This document shows, in pieces, positions 9,689 through 19,944 of a stretch of DNA of 64,000 nucleotides. A program made the translations under genes and the position numbers. The stretch covers positions 186,001 through 250,000 of the forward strand of contig NZ_JACBXU010000002.1 of assembly GCF_013415305.1 (NCBI RefSeq). The letters are read 5' to 3'. Every line of letters begins with the position of its first letter. Position 1 is the stretch's first letter. The stretch comes from Pantoea sp. WMus005. Lineage in GTDB: Bacteria > Pseudomonadota > Gammaproteobacteria > Enterobacterales > Enterobacteriaceae. The notes beneath the pieces are model-generated. The model did not search any database. It saw nothing but the letters and a program-made list of their open reading frames with translations, and was not told the origin of the DNA.

Positions 9689-11824
9689 TTGCTGAATCCG
9701 ATCGTACGCAAATTCCAATATGGTCAACATACCGTCACGCTGGAAACCGGCATGATGGCGCGCCAGGCGACAGCCGCTGTAATGGTGAGCATGGACGATA
9801 CTGCAGTGTTCGTCACTGTTGTAGGTCAGAAAAAATCTAAACCAGGTCAGGACTTCTTCCCGCTGACCGTAAACTATCAGGAGCGTACTTACGCTGCTGG
9901 TCGTATCCCGGGAAGCTTCTTCCGCCGTGAAGGCCGTCCAAGCGAAGGCGAAACGCTGATTTCGCGTCTGATTGACCGCCCGATTCGTCCGCTGTTCCCG
10001 GAAGGTTTTGTTAACGAAGTTCAGGTTATTGCAACCGTGGTTTCTGTAAACCCACAGGTTCATCCTGACATCGTTGCAATGATCGGTGCCTCTGCTGCGC
10101 TGGCACTTTCTGGTCTGCCGTTCAATGGCCCGATTGGCTCTGCACGCGTAGGTTACATCAACGATCAATACGTTCTGAACCCAACTGCCGATGAGCTGAA
10201 ACAGTCTCGTCTGGATCTGGTTGTTGCCGGTACGCAGAATGCCGTTCTGATGGTTGAATCTGAAGCTGAGATTCTGTCAGAAGAGCAGATGCTGGGTGCC
10301 GTGGTCTTTGGTCACGACCAGCAGCAGATCGTTATTGAAAACATCAATGCCCTGGTTGCTGAAGCGGGCAAACCACGCTGGGACTGGCAGCCAGAAGCCG
10401 CCAATACCGCACTGATTTCTCGTGTTGCTGCCCTGGCAGAAGCGCGCATCAGCGATGCTTACCGCATCACTGACAAGCAGGAGCGTTATACGCAGGTTGG
10501 CGTCATTAAAGACGAAACCATTGCTGCTCTGCTGGCTGAAGATGAAACGCTGGATGGTTCAGAAATCGGTGATATCGTGCATAGCCTCGAAAAAACCGTT
10601 GTTCGTACCCGCATCCTGAATGGCGAGCCACGTATTGATGGCCGTGAAAAAGATATGATCCGCGGTCTGGACGTGCGTACTGGCGTATTGCCACGTACCC
10701 ATGGTTCATCACTGTTCACCCGTGGTGAGACGCAGGCACTGGTTACGGCAACGCTGGGTACAACCCGCGATGCGCAGAACCTGGATGAGCTGATGGGCGA
10801 ACGTACCGACAGCTTCCTGTTCCATTACAACTTCCCTCCATACTCAGTCGGCGAAACTGGCATGGTCGGTTCGCCGAAGCGTCGCGAGATTGGTCACGGT
10901 CGTCTGGCGAAGCGCGGCGTGTTAGCGGTAATGCCAAAAGCGGAAGATTTCCCTTACACCATTCGTGTTGTATCTGAAATTACCGAATCTAACGGCTCTT
11001 CTTCAATGGCCTCTGTCTGCGGTGCCTCACTGGCATTGATGGATGCAGGTGTGCCAATCAAAGCCGCCGTTGCGGGTATCGCGATGGGTCTGGTAAAAGA
11101 AGATGAGAAGTTTGTGGTTCTGTCTGACATTCTGGGCGATGAAGATCACCTCGGCGACATGGACTTCAAAGTAGCGGGTAGCCGTGAAGGTATCACCGCG
11201 CTGCAGATGGACATTAAAATCGAAGGCATCACGCGTGAAATCATGCAGGAAGCCCTGAACCAGGCCAAGGGTGCGCGTCTGCACATTCTGGGCGTGATGG
11301 AACAGGCTATCAGCACGCCGCGTACCGAGATTTCTGAATTCGCTCCACGCATCTACACCATCAAAATCAGCTCGGACAAGATCAAAGATGTGATCGGTAA
11401 AGGCGGCTCAGTGATTCGTGCACTGACCGAAGAGACCGGCACAACGATTGAAATCGAAGATGACGGCACCGTGAAAATCGCAGCGACCGATGGTCTGAAA
11501 GCGAAAGAAGCAATTCGTCGTATCGAAGAGATTACCGCAGAGATCGAAGTGGGCCGCGTTTACAGTGGTAAAGTGACCCGTATCGTTGACTTCGGTGCCT
11601 TCGTCGCTATCGGCGGTGGTAAGGAAGGTCTGGTTCACATTTCACAAATCGCTGATAAGCGCGTTGAAAAAGTGACTGACTATCTGCAGATGGGTCAGGA
11701 AGTGCCGGTTAAGGTGATGGAAGTTGATCGCCAGGGCCGCGTACGTCTGAGCATCAAAGAAGCGACAGAATCTAAGCCGCAGACTGAAGAAGCTGCCGCG
11801 GTGATTACGCCTGAAGCTGAGTAA
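9689..11824 (+). CDS. pnp: Polyribonucleotide nucleotidyltransferase (PNPase)
   Basis: PNPase degrades RNA 3' to 5' by phosphorolysis and is part of the RNA degradosome. I start at the TTG at 9689 (M)[12 protein letters not shown], preceded by AAGGAC. This gives 711 residues, the E. coli length, and a TTG start is also used there. Upstream in-frame codons would run into the leader hairpin. Two RNase PH domains carry [23 protein letters not shown] and the second-core [19 protein letters not shown] domain ([12 protein letters not shown]) and a C-terminal S1 domain ([13 protein letters not shown]) follow. Confidence 0.97.
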   Translation: MLNPIVRKFQYGQHTVTLETGMMARQATAAVMVSMDDTAVFVTVVGQKKSKPGQDFFPLTVNYQERTYAAGRIPGSFFRREGRPSEGETLISRLIDRPIRPLFPEGFVNEVQVIATVVSVNPQVHPDIVAMIGASAALALSGLPFNGPIGSARVGYINDQYVLNPTADELKQSRLDLVVAGTQNAVLMVESEAEILSEEQMLGAVVFGHDQQQIVIENINALVAEAGKPRWDWQPEAANTALISRVAALAEARISDAYRITDKQERYTQVGVIKDETIAALLAEDETLDGSEIGDIVHSLEKTVVRTRILNGEPRIDGREKDMIRGLDVRTGVLPRTHGSSLFTRGETQALVTATLGTTRDAQNLDELMGERTDSFLFHYNFPPYSVGETGMVGSPKRREIGHGRLAKRGVLAVMPKAEDFPYTIRVVSEITESNGSSSMASVCGASLALMDAGVPIKAAVAGIAMGLVKEDEKFVVLSDILGDEDHLGDMDFKVAGSREGITALQMDIKIEGITREIMQEALNQAKGARLHILGVMEQAISTPRTEISEFAPRIYTIKISSDKIKDVIGKGGSVIRALTEETGTTIEIEDDGTVKIAATDGLKAKEAIRRIEEITAEIEVGRVYSGKVTRIVDFGAFVAIGGGKEGLVHISQIADKRVEKVTDYLQMGQEVPVKVMEVDRQGRVRLSIKEATESKPQTEEAAAVITPEAE

Positions 11825-11838
11825 GACGTTGCTGATTT

Positions 11839-11869
11839 GCCCCTCTTTGCCTGGCGGAGAGGGGCGTTT
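11839..11869 (+). terminator. Hairpin after pnp, weak terminator or processing site
   Basis: GCCCCTCT and AGAGGGGC form an 8-bp perfect stem with an 11-nt loop, followed by GTTTGTATC. The T run is short, so termination is at most partial. nlpI begins 85 bp further on. Confidence 0.45.
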
Positions 11870-11953
11870 GTATCATCGCGAGGGCGGGAATCCTTGTGCA
11901 CAGCAGGCGGATGACAGGATAGTTATCCCAATGTTTGTATTCGGGAGTGGGAA

Positions 11954-12838
11954 ATGAAGCCTTTTCTGCGCTGGTGTTTTGTTGCGACAGCTTTGACGCT
12001 GGCAGGATGCAGCAACTCCAATTGGCGTAAGAACGAAGTTCTTGCAGTGCCTTTACAGCCCACACTGCAGCAGGAAGTGATACTGGCGCGCATGGAACAA
12101 ATTCTTGCCAGTCGCGCTCTCACCGATGATGAACGCGCACAGCTGTTATATGAGCGCGGAGTGTTGTATGATAGTTTAGGTCTGCGGGCATTAGCGCGGA
12201 ACGATTTTTCGCAAGCGCTGTCTATAAGACCAGATATGCCAGAAGTGTTTAACTACTTAGGCATATATTTAACGCAGGCGGGCAACTTTGATGCCGCCTA
12301 TGAAGCGTTTGATTCTGTACTTGAGCTTGATCCAACTTACAACTATGCGCATTTAAACCGTGGTATCGCCCTCTATTACGGCGGTCGATACAAGTTAGCG
12401 CAAGATGATCTGCTGGCGTTTTATCAAGACGATCCTAACGATCCTTTCCGCAGTCTGTGGCTCTATCTCGTTGAACGTGAGATGGATGTCGACAAGGCAA
12501 AAGTTGCGCTTCAACAGCGTCACGACAAAGCGGTCAGAGACCAATGGGGATGGAATATTGTCGAGTTCTACCTTGGAGATATCAACGAAAAAGCGTTGAT
12601 GGAAAGTCTCAAGGCGGACGCAACGGATAACACCTCGCTCGCTGAACATCTCAGTGAAACCAACTTCTATTTAGGTAAGTACTACCTAAGTCTGGGGGAG
12701 AAGGACGACGCGAAAGCGTTGTTCAAACTGGCGGTGGCCAACAACGTCAATAACTTTGTTGAACACCGATACGCATTGTTGGAACTGGCGCAACTCGGCC
12801 AGGCACAAGACGATTTATCAGAATCTGACCAGCAATAG
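11954..12838 (+). CDS. nlpI: Lipoprotein NlpI (TPR adaptor of murein endopeptidases)
   Basis: NlpI is an outer-membrane TPR lipoprotein that scaffolds peptidoglycan hydrolases and presents MepS to the Prc protease. The 294-residue length equals E. coli NlpI. A lipobox LAGC places the acylated Cys at residue 19. TPR-like repeats run from about residue 60 to 270 ([26 protein letters not shown], then [29 protein letters not shown], and so on). It lies between pnp and deaD, as in E. coli. Confidence 0.96.
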   Translation: MKPFLRWCFVATALTLAGCSNSNWRKNEVLAVPLQPTLQQEVILARMEQILASRALTDDERAQLLYERGVLYDSLGLRALARNDFSQALSIRPDMPEVFNYLGIYLTQAGNFDAAYEAFDSVLELDPTYNYAHLNRGIALYYGGRYKLAQDDLLAFYQDDPNDPFRSLWLYLVEREMDVDKAKVALQQRHDKAVRDQWGWNIVEFYLGDINEKALMESLKADATDNTSLAEHLSETNFYLGKYYLSLGEKDDAKALFKLAVANNVNNFVEHRYALLELAQLGQAQDDLSESDQQ

Positions 12839-12943
12839 CTGACGAACTTAATTTGCCTGTAAAACCTGTTAAGTCATCATCTTAAAGGATGAAGGCTTTT
12901 CTGTTCGTCAAAACTTCTAATTTGAGCCGGTTCACACTTTTTG

Positions 12944-13000
12944 ATGAAAATGACTGAAAGTTTTCACGACGAGTTATGTAGACTGGCCGCCGCAATCTAA
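12944..13000 (+). CDS. yrbN: YrbN-like small protein / deaD leader ORF
   Basis: This short frame of 18 residues begins [16 protein letters not shown] and ends TAA 16 bp before the deaD ATG. The sequence closely resembles my recollection of E. coli YrbN, a verified small protein encoded in the same nlpI-deaD gap. As I recall, the E. coli protein is somewhat longer (26 aa), so this copy may stop early. The stop region contains AAGAGG, which can serve as the deaD ribosome-binding site, so translation of the ORF could affect deaD initiation. Confidence 0.6.
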   Translation: MKMTESFHDELCRLAAAI

Positions 13001-13016
13001 GAGGCACGTGTACTAC

Positions 13017-14957
13017 ATGACTGATATCCAAACCACTTTTGCTGACCTTGGCCTGAACGCCGACATCCTTGAATCACTGAATGGCATGGGCTACGTAAAG
13101 CCATCCCCAATCCAGGCTGAGTGTATTCCTCACCTGCTGGCGGGCCGTGACGTGTTAGGCATGGCGCAGACCGGGAGTGGTAAAACTGCGGCTTTCTCTC
13201 TGCCGCTGTTAAACAACATTGACCCAACTGTTAAAGCACCTCAAATCCTGGTGCTGGCACCTACCCGCGAACTGGCGGTACAGGTTGCTGAAGCAATTAC
13301 CGAATTCGCTAAACACATGCGTGGCCTGAACGTGGTTGCCCTCTACGGCGGCCAGCGTTATGACGTGCAGCTACGTGCACTGCGTCAGGGACCTCAGGTT
13401 GTTGTAGGTACGCCTGGTCGTCTGCTTGACCACCTGAAACGCGGCACGTTAGAACTGTCTAACCTGCGCGGCCTGGTGCTGGATGAAGCTGATGAAATGC
13501 TGCGTATGGGCTTCATCGAAGACGTTGAAACCATCATGGCACAGATTCCAGCCGGTCATCAGACTGCGCTGTTCTCTGCAACCATGCCGGAAGCAATTCG
13601 TCGTATCACCAAACGCTTCATGAAAGATCCGCAGGAAGTGCGTATCCAGTCAAGCATGACTACACGTCCTGATATCAGCCAGAGCTACTGGACTGCTTAT
13701 GGTCGTAAAACAGACGCTCTGGTTCGCTTCCTGGAATCTGAAGACTTTGATGCTGCCATCATCTTCGTGCGTACTAAAAACGCAACGCTGGAAGTGGCTG
13801 AAGCGCTGGAGCGTAGTGGCTACAACAGCGCAGCGCTGAACGGTGACATGAACCAGGCACTGCGCGAGCAGACGCTGGAGCGCCTGAAAGATGGTCGTCT
13901 CGACATCCTGATTGCAACCGACGTTGCGGCCCGTGGCCTGGACGTTGAGCGTATCAGCCTGGTTGTGAACTACGACATCCCGATGGATGCAGAATCTTAC
14001 GTTCACCGTATCGGCCGTACCGGTCGTGCTGGCCGTGCTGGCCGTGCGCTGCTGTTCGTTGAGAACCGTGAGCGTCGTCTGCTGCGCAACATCGAACGTA
14101 CGATGAAGCTGACTATTCCTGAAGTCGAACTGCCTAACGCAGAACTGCTGGGTGAGCGTCGTCTGGCTAAGTTTGCTGCTAAAGTCCAGCAGCAGCTGGA
14201 AAGCAGCGATCTGGATCAGTACCGTGCTCTGCTGGCTAAAATGCAGCCAGAAGACGAAATGGATCTGGAATCACTGGCAGCCGCACTGCTGAAGATGGCA
14301 CAGGGCGAACGTCCTCTGATTCTGCCACCGGAAGCACCACGTCCTGCACGTCGCGAATACCGCGATCGTGACGAGCGTGATGGCCGTCGTGACAGCCGTG
14401 AAGCGCGTGGCGATTCTCGTGCTCCGCGTGAAAATCGTGAAAGCCGTGATGGCGATCGTCCACGTCGCGAACGTCGTGACGTTGGCGAAATGCAGCTGTA
14501 CCGCATCGAAGTAGGCCGTGATGATGGTGTTGAAGTTCGTCATATCGTTGGCGCTATCGCTAACGAAGGCGACATCAGCAGCCGTTACATCGGTAACATC
14601 AAGCTGTTCGGTACGCATTCAACTATCGAACTGCCGAAAGGCATGCCAGGCGACATCCTGCAGCATTTTACCCGTACACGTATTCTGAACAAACCGATGA
14701 ATATGCAGTTACTGGGTGATGCGCTGCCAAATGAAGGCCGTGGTGATCGCCGTCCAGCCGGTGCTGGCGCTGAGCGTCGCAGCGGTCCAGGCGCTGGTGG
14801 TCCAGGTGCAGCCAACCGTGAAGGTGGTCGTCGCTTCTCTTCTGAACGCCGTGAAGGTGGTCGTGAAGGCGGCGGTCGTACCTTTAACCGTGAAGGTAGC
14901 CGTGGTCCACGTCGTGAAGAGGGCGCTACCGCCGCTCCACGTCGTCGTGATGCATAA
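13017..14957 (+). CDS. deaD: Cold-shock DEAD-box RNA helicase DeaD (CsdA)
   Basis: DeaD unwinds structured RNA, assists 50S assembly at low temperature and joins the cold degradosome. The ATG at 13017 gives [16 protein letters not shown], matching the family N terminus, and 646 residues (E. coli 629). Motifs in order are [18 protein letters not shown] ([10 protein letters not shown]), SAT, VAARGLD and [11 protein letters not shown]. An Arg/Asp/Glu-rich linker, a DbpA-like RNA-binding domain (about 485-560) and a Gly/Arg-rich tail follow. A GTG three codons upstream is possible. A strong terminator follows. Confidence 0.97.
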   Translation: MTDIQTTFADLGLNADILESLNGMGYVKPSPIQAECIPHLLAGRDVLGMAQTGSGKTAAFSLPLLNNIDPTVKAPQILVLAPTRELAVQVAEAITEFAKHMRGLNVVALYGGQRYDVQLRALRQGPQVVVGTPGRLLDHLKRGTLELSNLRGLVLDEADEMLRMGFIEDVETIMAQIPAGHQTALFSATMPEAIRRITKRFMKDPQEVRIQSSMTTRPDISQSYWTAYGRKTDALVRFLESEDFDAAIIFVRTKNATLEVAEALERSGYNSAALNGDMNQALREQTLERLKDGRLDILIATDVAARGLDVERISLVVNYDIPMDAESYVHRIGRTGRAGRAGRALLFVENRERRLLRNIERTMKLTIPEVELPNAELLGERRLAKFAAKVQQQLESSDLDQYRALLAKMQPEDEMDLESLAAALLKMAQGERPLILPPEAPRPARREYRDRDERDGRRDSREARGDSRAPRENRESRDGDRPRRERRDVGEMQLYRIEVGRDDGVEVRHIVGAIANEGDISSRYIGNIKLFGTHSTIELPKGMPGDILQHFTRTRILNKPMNMQLLGDALPNEGRGDRRPAGAGAERRSGPGAGGPGAANREGGRRFSSERREGGREGGGRTFNREGSRGPRREEGATAAPRRRDA

Positions 14958-14977
14958 CGACTTAACGTCGTAACGAA

Positions 14978-15006
14978 AAGGGAAGCCACTGGCTTCCCTT
15001 TTTTTT
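14978..15006 (+). terminator. deaD terminator
   Basis: AAGGGAAGCC-ACT-GGCTTCCCTT is a perfect 10-bp stem followed by six further T. It ends the pnp-nlpI-deaD transcription unit, just before the convergent SDR gene. Confidence 0.92.
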
Positions 15007-15013
15007 ATGCGTG

Positions 15014-15760
15014 TCAGGCACCGCCGCTGATCATCACGCGCTCGCCGCTGACATAGGCAGACTCCTCAGATGCCAGAAACAGCGCCACCTGCGCCACATC
15101 CTCCGGCAGACCAAATCGCCCCAGCGGCGTAGCCGCCAGCAGTTGCGCTTTGAGCTGCGGGCTCATCCTCTTTGCAGCCAGCAGTCCCTCGGTCAGGATC
15201 ATTCCTGGAGCCAGGGCGTTAACACGGATATTTCTGGCACCCAACTCGCGCGCCAGCCCCTGGGTCAGCGTATCCACCGCGCCTTTGGTGGCGGCCCAGA
15301 GTACGGAACCTGGCGTACTGTTTTTACTGTTCAGGGCGCTGAGATTAATAATGCTGCCGCCATGCGCGGGGAAGTGACGAATCGCCTGCTGACAGACCAT
15401 TAACGTGCCGAGCAGGTTAACGTTAATCTGCTGCTGCATCTCCTCCGGGGTCAGCGCCTCAAACTCGCCGTGATGAAAACTGCCCGCATTGTTCACCACA
15501 ATGTCCGGTGCGCCGAAGCAGTCTGCAGTGGTGGCGAACAGCCGCTCCACATCCCGCAGGCGAGAGATATCGGCCTGTACTGCCACGGCTTCACTGCCCA
15601 GGGTGACGATATCGCTGACTACATCAGCAGCCCCCACTTCATCTTGACGATAATTGACCACGACGCGCGCGCCCGCTGCGGCAAAGGCGATAGCAATCGC
15701 CGCACCTATACCTTTCGACGCGCCTGTCACCAGTGCGATTTTGTTCTGCAGTGCTTTCAT
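15014..15760 (-). CDS. SDR-family oxidoreductase-like protein with Trp at the catalytic Tyr position
   Basis: This 248-residue short-chain dehydrogenase/reductase fold protein resembles 3-oxoacyl-ACP-reductase or glucose-dehydrogenase-like SDRs. The cofactor motif TGASKGIG is at residues 13-20, followed by NNAG and the C-terminal SGGA end. The active-site YxxxK motif reads W155-AAT-K159 (codon TGG), so the catalytic Tyr is missing. The usual Ser position is also uncertain (NLSALNSKNS). GGAG lies 9 bp before the ATG. It is divergent from an AraC-type regulator and occupies the place of mtr in E. coli. The substrate is unknown, and it may be catalytically altered. Confidence 0.85.
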   Translation of the reverse strand: MKALQNKIALVTGASKGIGAAIAIAFAAAGARVVVNYRQDEVGAADVVSDIVTLGSEAVAVQADISRLRDVERLFATTADCFGAPDIVVNNAGSFHHGEFEALTPEEMQQQINVNLLGTLMVCQQAIRHFPAHGGSIINLSALNSKNSTPGSVLWAATKGAVDTLTQGLARELGARNIRVNALAPGMILTEGLLAAKRMSPQLKAQLLAATPLGRFGLPEDVAQVALFLASEESAYVSGERVMISGGA

Positions 15761-15828
15761 TATGTCATTCTCCGCCGTAATGATTGCGTCGAAAGACTAT
15801 GCGCGCTGGTGCTGAAAAGCGGGTAGCG

Positions 15829-15860
15829 CAATCCTGCAAGCTTTTTGCACAATCCTGCAA
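15829..15860. promoter_or_regulatory. Tandem direct repeats, candidate AraC-type operator
   Basis: CAATCCTGCAA occurs at 15829-15839 and again at 15850-15860, exactly 21 bp apart (two helical turns). Both lie in the 175-bp gap between the divergent SDR and AraC-family genes. Such spacing is typical of half-sites for AraC-family dimers. The binding role is inferred. Confidence 0.55.
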
Positions 15861-15935
15861 AAGTGCCGTAACAGGACAGGCATTCCGCCTGGCGTCAGGT
15901 AATATCAGCACAGAGAGCAGGAGGGAGAGAGCAGA

Positions 15936-16856
15936 GTGAAAGAGAGTGACAAGTGGCAGGCGCTGGCAGAGTTAATTGCCCGTCATGCTCCGGAGGATGG
16001 CCGGCATGCCAGTGCCATAGATTGTCTGTTTTTTGGCCGGGTTTCATCTCCGACGGAGCCGATGCACTTTGCTCAATGGGCCAGCTTTGCGCTGGTGGCC
16101 CAGGGCGGTAAGGCGCTGCATATTGGTGATGAGGTGCTGCACTATGGGCCGGGTGACTTGCTGCTGGTGACGCTGGATATGCCGGTGCGCGCCTGCGTTA
16201 CCGCCGCCACGCAGGAAAAGCCAAATCTGGGAGTGGGTATTGCCATCAATGAACCCCGGCTAAGGCGCTACCTGGAACAGTTTCCTCCGGCGCTACCGCT
16301 GGCGATAGCGCCTAATGAACGCGGCGTCACCGTGCATAAGGTTTCACCTTTGCTGATGGATGCGGTCCTTCGGCTGGTGCGTCTGCTTGAGCACCCGGAA
16401 GATATTGAGGCCCTGGCGCCCCTTATTGAGCAGGAGATTTTCTACCGGCTGCTGACCGGGCCGGAAGGTTCACGCATCCTGAACATGGCGCTTTCTGAGC
16501 GACCGGGCAATCGGGTGGCGCAGGCTGCCCGCTGGCTGCGAGAGAATTTTCATCAGCCGCTGAAGATCGATCAGCTCGCCAGCAGTGTCGGCATGAGTAT
16601 CTCTTCGCTGCATCATCACTTCAAAGCCGTTACCGCCATGACGCCAATGCAATACCAGAAACAACTGCGGCTGAATGAGGCGAGACGTCTTATGATGGTG
16701 GAAAAGCTCGATGCCGGGACGGCAGGTTATCGGGTGGGATATCAGAGTGCATCGCAATTCAGCCGGGAGTATCGCCGCCTGTATGGGCAATCTCCGGCCA
16801 GGGATAGTCGTCAGCTGGCGGTGAGCCCGGATATTATCCGCTCACCGCAAAACTGA
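15936..16856 (+). CDS. AraC-family transcriptional regulator
   Basis: This 306-residue regulator has an N-terminal cupin-like AraC_N domain (about 15-170, with HIGDEVLHYGPGDLLLVTLDMP) and a C-terminal double helix-turn-helix (about 190-290). The latter includes LKIDQLASSVGMSISSLHHHFKAVTAMTPMQYQKQLRLNEAR and a GYQSASQFSREYRRLYGQSP second HTH. The start is GTG at 15936 with GGAGGGAG 9 bp upstream. It is divergent from the SDR gene, which it probably controls through the repeats between them. Its stop abuts that of the convergent yhbW. Confidence 0.9.
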   Translation: MKESDKWQALAELIARHAPEDGRHASAIDCLFFGRVSSPTEPMHFAQWASFALVAQGGKALHIGDEVLHYGPGDLLLVTLDMPVRACVTAATQEKPNLGVGIAINEPRLRRYLEQFPPALPLAIAPNERGVTVHKVSPLLMDAVLRLVRLLEHPEDIEALAPLIEQEIFYRLLTGPEGSRILNMALSERPGNRVAQAARWLRENFHQPLKIDQLASSVGMSISSLHHHFKAVTAMTPMQYQKQLRLNEARRLMMVEKLDAGTAGYRVGYQSASQFSREYRRLYGQSPARDSRQLAVSPDIIRSPQN

Positions 16857-17867
16857 TTACAGGGTATTCGCTGCTTCCATCGCAATCGCAAAAGAGCGCA
16901 GGCGCGCGTCGCGGTCAAAAATCTGGCCATTGACCATAATCTCATCTGCCTGGGTTTCACGCATCAGTGAGGCCAGTCCATGACGCACCTTGTCGGTATC
17001 GCCGACCAGCGACATGCTGAGTGCCTGCTGAACGCCATACTGCTCTGACGGCGACCAGAGGTTATCCATGTTTTCAACCGGAGCCGGTAACGGACCCGGT
17101 TTGCCGCGGCGCAGGTTAATAAACTGCTGCTGCTGCGAGGTAAACAGGAAGCGCGCATCACGCTCATTGTCAGCAGCGACCACGTTAATACAGACCATGG
17201 CATAAGGCTTGTCGAGACGCGCCGATGGCTGGAAGTTCTCGCGGTAAACGTGCAATGCCTGGAACAGCTGGTCAGGTGCAAAATGGGAGGCAAACGCAAA
17301 CGGCAGGCCCATTTTTGCTGACAGCTGTGCGCTATAAAGGCTGGAGCCGAGCAGCCAGACCGGAATCTTCAGGCCCAGACCGGGGACCGGCTGCACAGGC
17401 AACGGCGCATCTGCTTCCGCATCGAACCAGTTAATCAGTTCAGCCACATCCTCAGGAAACGTGTCGATGTGCATGTTGGCCTGATGACGGCGCAGCGCCA
17501 TCATGGTGCGTTGGTCTGAACCTGGCGCACGGCCTAAGCCGAGGTCGATACGGCCGGGATAGAGAGAAGCCAGCGTGCCGAACTGCTCACCGATCACCAG
17601 TGGCGCATGGTTAGGTAACATAATGCCGCCAGAGCCCAGCTTCAGAGTCTCGGTATTCGCCGCCAGATAGCCAATCAGCACCGACGTCGCGGCGCTGGCA
17701 ATCCCTGTCATGTTGTGATGTTCAGCCAGCCAGTAGCGTTCGAAACCCAGTTTTTCAGCCTGACGCGCCAGCGCAAGTGAATTGTGAAACGCGTCCCGCG
17801 CGGTCGCACCCTGTGGAATCGGCGCGAGATCGAGCACGGACAGGCGAAGAGGTTTTTTATCAGACAT
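16857..17867 (-). CDS. yhbW: Luciferase-like flavin monooxygenase family protein YhbW
   Basis: This 336-residue protein belongs to the bacterial luciferase-like (LLM) family of FMN-dependent oxidoreductases. It starts [20 protein letters not shown] and holds the family stretches [17 protein letters not shown] and [37 protein letters not shown]. Length and sequence match E. coli YhbW (335 aa), whose substrate is not established. It lies next to ubiV, as in E. coli. Confidence 0.93.
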   Translation of the reverse strand: MSDKKPLRLSVLDLAPIPQGATARDAFHNSLALARQAEKLGFERYWLAEHHNMTGIASAATSVLIGYLAANTETLKLGSGGIMLPNHAPLVIGEQFGTLASLYPGRIDLGLGRAPGSDQRTMMALRRHQANMHIDTFPEDVAELINWFDAEADAPLPVQPVPGLGLKIPVWLLGSSLYSAQLSAKMGLPFAFASHFAPDQLFQALHVYRENFQPSARLDKPYAMVCINVVAADNERDARFLFTSQQQQFINLRRGKPGPLPAPVENMDNLWSPSEQYGVQQALSMSLVGDTDKVRHGLASLMRETQADEIMVNGQIFDRDARLRSFAIAMEAANTL

Positions 17868-17987
17868 GACTACTCCCGTTGTATGACGCAGGCATTAAAT
17901 GAAGGCCTGCACCATTAAGTATTACGCATCATTCCACCTATTAAAACTGCTAACCTGGGCAGGAATATAGCCGGTATGTGCTTTTAC

Positions 17988-18866
17988 TCAGGATACCAGC
18001 GTCATACCCGCCAGTTTGCGCCAGTAACCGTTACAATCGCTGCCTTTCGCGACCATTATCGGTGCCTGGCCGTTTTCATTGGCACGGAAACGGTCGATCT
18101 CAGCAAGCGTCGTAACGTCCTGCGGAGAGAGCCTGACGCAATCGACCTGATCGCGCATGCCCGCCAGATCGTTACCCAGGTTATAACAGTAGCCGCTCAT
18201 GGTCTGAATGCCATTGAGGACGAACACCTGCTGTCCCTCCTGGGAATTAACGCGACGGCCTGTGGGGTAGTTGATGCAGCAGGTTTCGCAGTCATCTTTC
18301 GCGCGGTTTTCCGAGCGGGCGGTGAAGCAGCGTGCCGAGAGCGCCAGCGGCAGATGACCATAGCCCAGCACCTCCACCTCAAACAGCTGACGGATACCCC
18401 GCGTCTCACACTGCTGAAGCAGCTGCAGCAGCCAGTCACGTGACATCTCCACCGGCATACACCAGCGTGTCATCCCCTCTTTGACCAGCAACTGCAGCGT
18501 ATCGGCGTTATAAACATTGAGTGTCGGGCCGGCGACAAAGGGCAGATGGCGCTCCGCGGCCATATTGACCGTGCCGATATCATTAGCTTCAATCAGGAAC
18601 TCACCGTTCTCAACGTAACGCTGCAGCTCTTTCAGCTCAGAGGGTGACTGCAGCAGCGCCAGCGTGCTCAGCACCACCTGTTTGCCGCTGGCTGCCATTT
18701 CCCGAGCCAGATCCATCCAGCGGGCATAGGGCGTGGCGCGCCGTTTACTGCACACCGCTTCACCGAGATAGATAATATCTGCGCTACTGCGGGCAGCCTG
18801 CTGGTAGAAATCCTCCAGCGTATTGGTCGGCCAGTACCAGAGCACCGGCCCAAGGGCATATTGCAT
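17988..18866 (-). CDS. ubiV: Anaerobic ubiquinone biosynthesis protein UbiV
   Basis: UbiV is a U32-family [4Fe-4S] protein that, with UbiU, hydroxylates ubiquinone precursors without oxygen. I use the second of two adjacent ATG codons (18866), 5 nt after AGGAG. This gives 292 residues, as in E. coli. Cluster-ligand candidates are Cys39 (EAVCSKRR) and the trio in SARCFTARSENRAKDDCETCC near residues 180-197. It follows ubiU by 9 bp, with the ribosome-binding site overlapping the ubiU stop. Confidence 0.96.
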   Translation of the reverse strand: MQYALGPVLWYWPTNTLEDFYQQAARSSADIIYLGEAVCSKRRATPYARWMDLAREMAASGKQVVLSTLALLQSPSELKELQRYVENGEFLIEANDIGTVNMAAERHLPFVAGPTLNVYNADTLQLLVKEGMTRWCMPVEMSRDWLLQLLQQCETRGIRQLFEVEVLGYGHLPLALSARCFTARSENRAKDDCETCCINYPTGRRVNSQEGQQVFVLNGIQTMSGYCYNLGNDLAGMRDQVDCVRLSPQDVTTLAEIDRFRANENGQAPIMVAKGSDCNGYWRKLAGMTLVS

Positions 18867-18875
18867 CATGACTCC

Positions 18876-19871
18876 TTATTGCCATTCACGGTGATAAGCA
18901 CCCAGCGTGGTTTGCGTGCCTTCAGAGAGATTGCCCAGCGTCTGCATCCACTGCGGCGCGACGTCAAACTGTTCCGGCTGGGCTTTGCAGCGATCGATCG
19001 CCTGACGCCAGACGCGCGCCACATCAGCGACGTAGGCAGGACTGCGCTGACGGCCTTCGATTTTCACCGAGGCGATGCCTGCCCGCAGTAGCTCCGGCAG
19101 CAGCTCCAGAGTGTTGAGGCTGGTGGGCTCTTCCAGCACGTGATAGCGCTTGCTGTTAACTTCATATCGTCCTTTGCATAGCGTCGGATAACCCGCGCTT
19201 TCATCGGGCGCGTAGCGATCAATCAGCACTTCATTAAGACGCGACTCCATGCCCAGCGGCGTCTGCTGCCAGCGCACAAACTTCGCCGGGGAGCAGGCAC
19301 CCGCGCTATTCGGCGATTCTCCGGTCAGCCAGGAAGAGAGGTAGCAACGGCCTTCCGCCATAATGCACAGGCTGCCAAAGGCGAACACCTCCAGCGGCAC
19401 CGGCGTGCTGCGCGCCAGCTGTTTAACCTGATGGATCGATAGCACGCGCGGCAGCACCACCCGCTGCAGATTGAAATGGCGATGGTAAAATCGAATCGCC
19501 TCCAGATTGGTCGCCGAAGCCTGGACAGAAAGATGACGTTCAACCTGGGGATAATTCTGCGCGGCATACTCCAGCGTGGCAATATCGGCCAGGATCAGCG
19601 CGTCGGCGCCGTTTTGCGCCGCCACATCAATCGCCCGCTGCCAGCGTCCCATGCCATCCGGATGGGCAAATGTATTGATCGCCACATGCAGTTTGCGGCG
19701 ATGCTGATGCAGATAGCGCGCCGCTTCAGCCAGCTTTTTATCGGTGAAGTTCAGGCCCGCGAAGTGACGGGCATTGGTGTCATCTTTCAGCCCCACATAG
19801 ACCGCATCCGCGCCATTCTCTACGGCGGTGCGCACTGCGGGTAAGTTTCCTGCCGGGCAGAGCAGTTCCAT
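18876..19871 (-). CDS. ubiU: Anaerobic ubiquinone biosynthesis protein UbiU
   Basis: UbiU is the partner of UbiV in O2-independent ubiquinone hydroxylation. With the ATG at 19871 (MELLCPAGNLPAVRTAVENGADAVY) the protein is 331 residues, identical in length to E. coli. The U32 signature and cluster cysteines appear in FGSLCIMAEGRCYLSSW, GACSPAKF and LCKGRYEV. Divergent from ubiT across about 200 bp that contain FNR-like half-sites. Confidence 0.96.
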   Translation of the reverse strand: MELLCPAGNLPAVRTAVENGADAVYVGLKDDTNARHFAGLNFTDKKLAEAARYLHQHRRKLHVAINTFAHPDGMGRWQRAIDVAAQNGADALILADIATLEYAAQNYPQVERHLSVQASATNLEAIRFYHRHFNLQRVVLPRVLSIHQVKQLARSTPVPLEVFAFGSLCIMAEGRCYLSSWLTGESPNSAGACSPAKFVRWQQTPLGMESRLNEVLIDRYAPDESAGYPTLCKGRYEVNSKRYHVLEEPTSLNTLELLPELLRAGIASVKIEGRQRSPAYVADVARVWRQAIDRCKAQPEQFDVAPQWMQTLGNLSEGTQTTLGAYHREWQ

Positions 19872-19930
19872 AGGTGTTCCTCTCAACATGCGATGGGCGT
19901 CGAGTCTAGGCATCTGGTCCGGCAAGAGTG

Positions 19931-19944
19931 TTGATTTGGGGCAG
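19931..19944. promoter_or_regulatory. FNR-like site in the ubiU-ubiT intergenic region
   Basis: TTGATTTGGGGCAG has a perfect left FNR half-site (TTGAT) and a degenerate right half. A second TTGAT (20005) lies nearer ubiT. E. coli ubiUV and ubiT are FNR-activated, and I recall a similar degenerate site there, without certainty. Confidence 0.4.
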
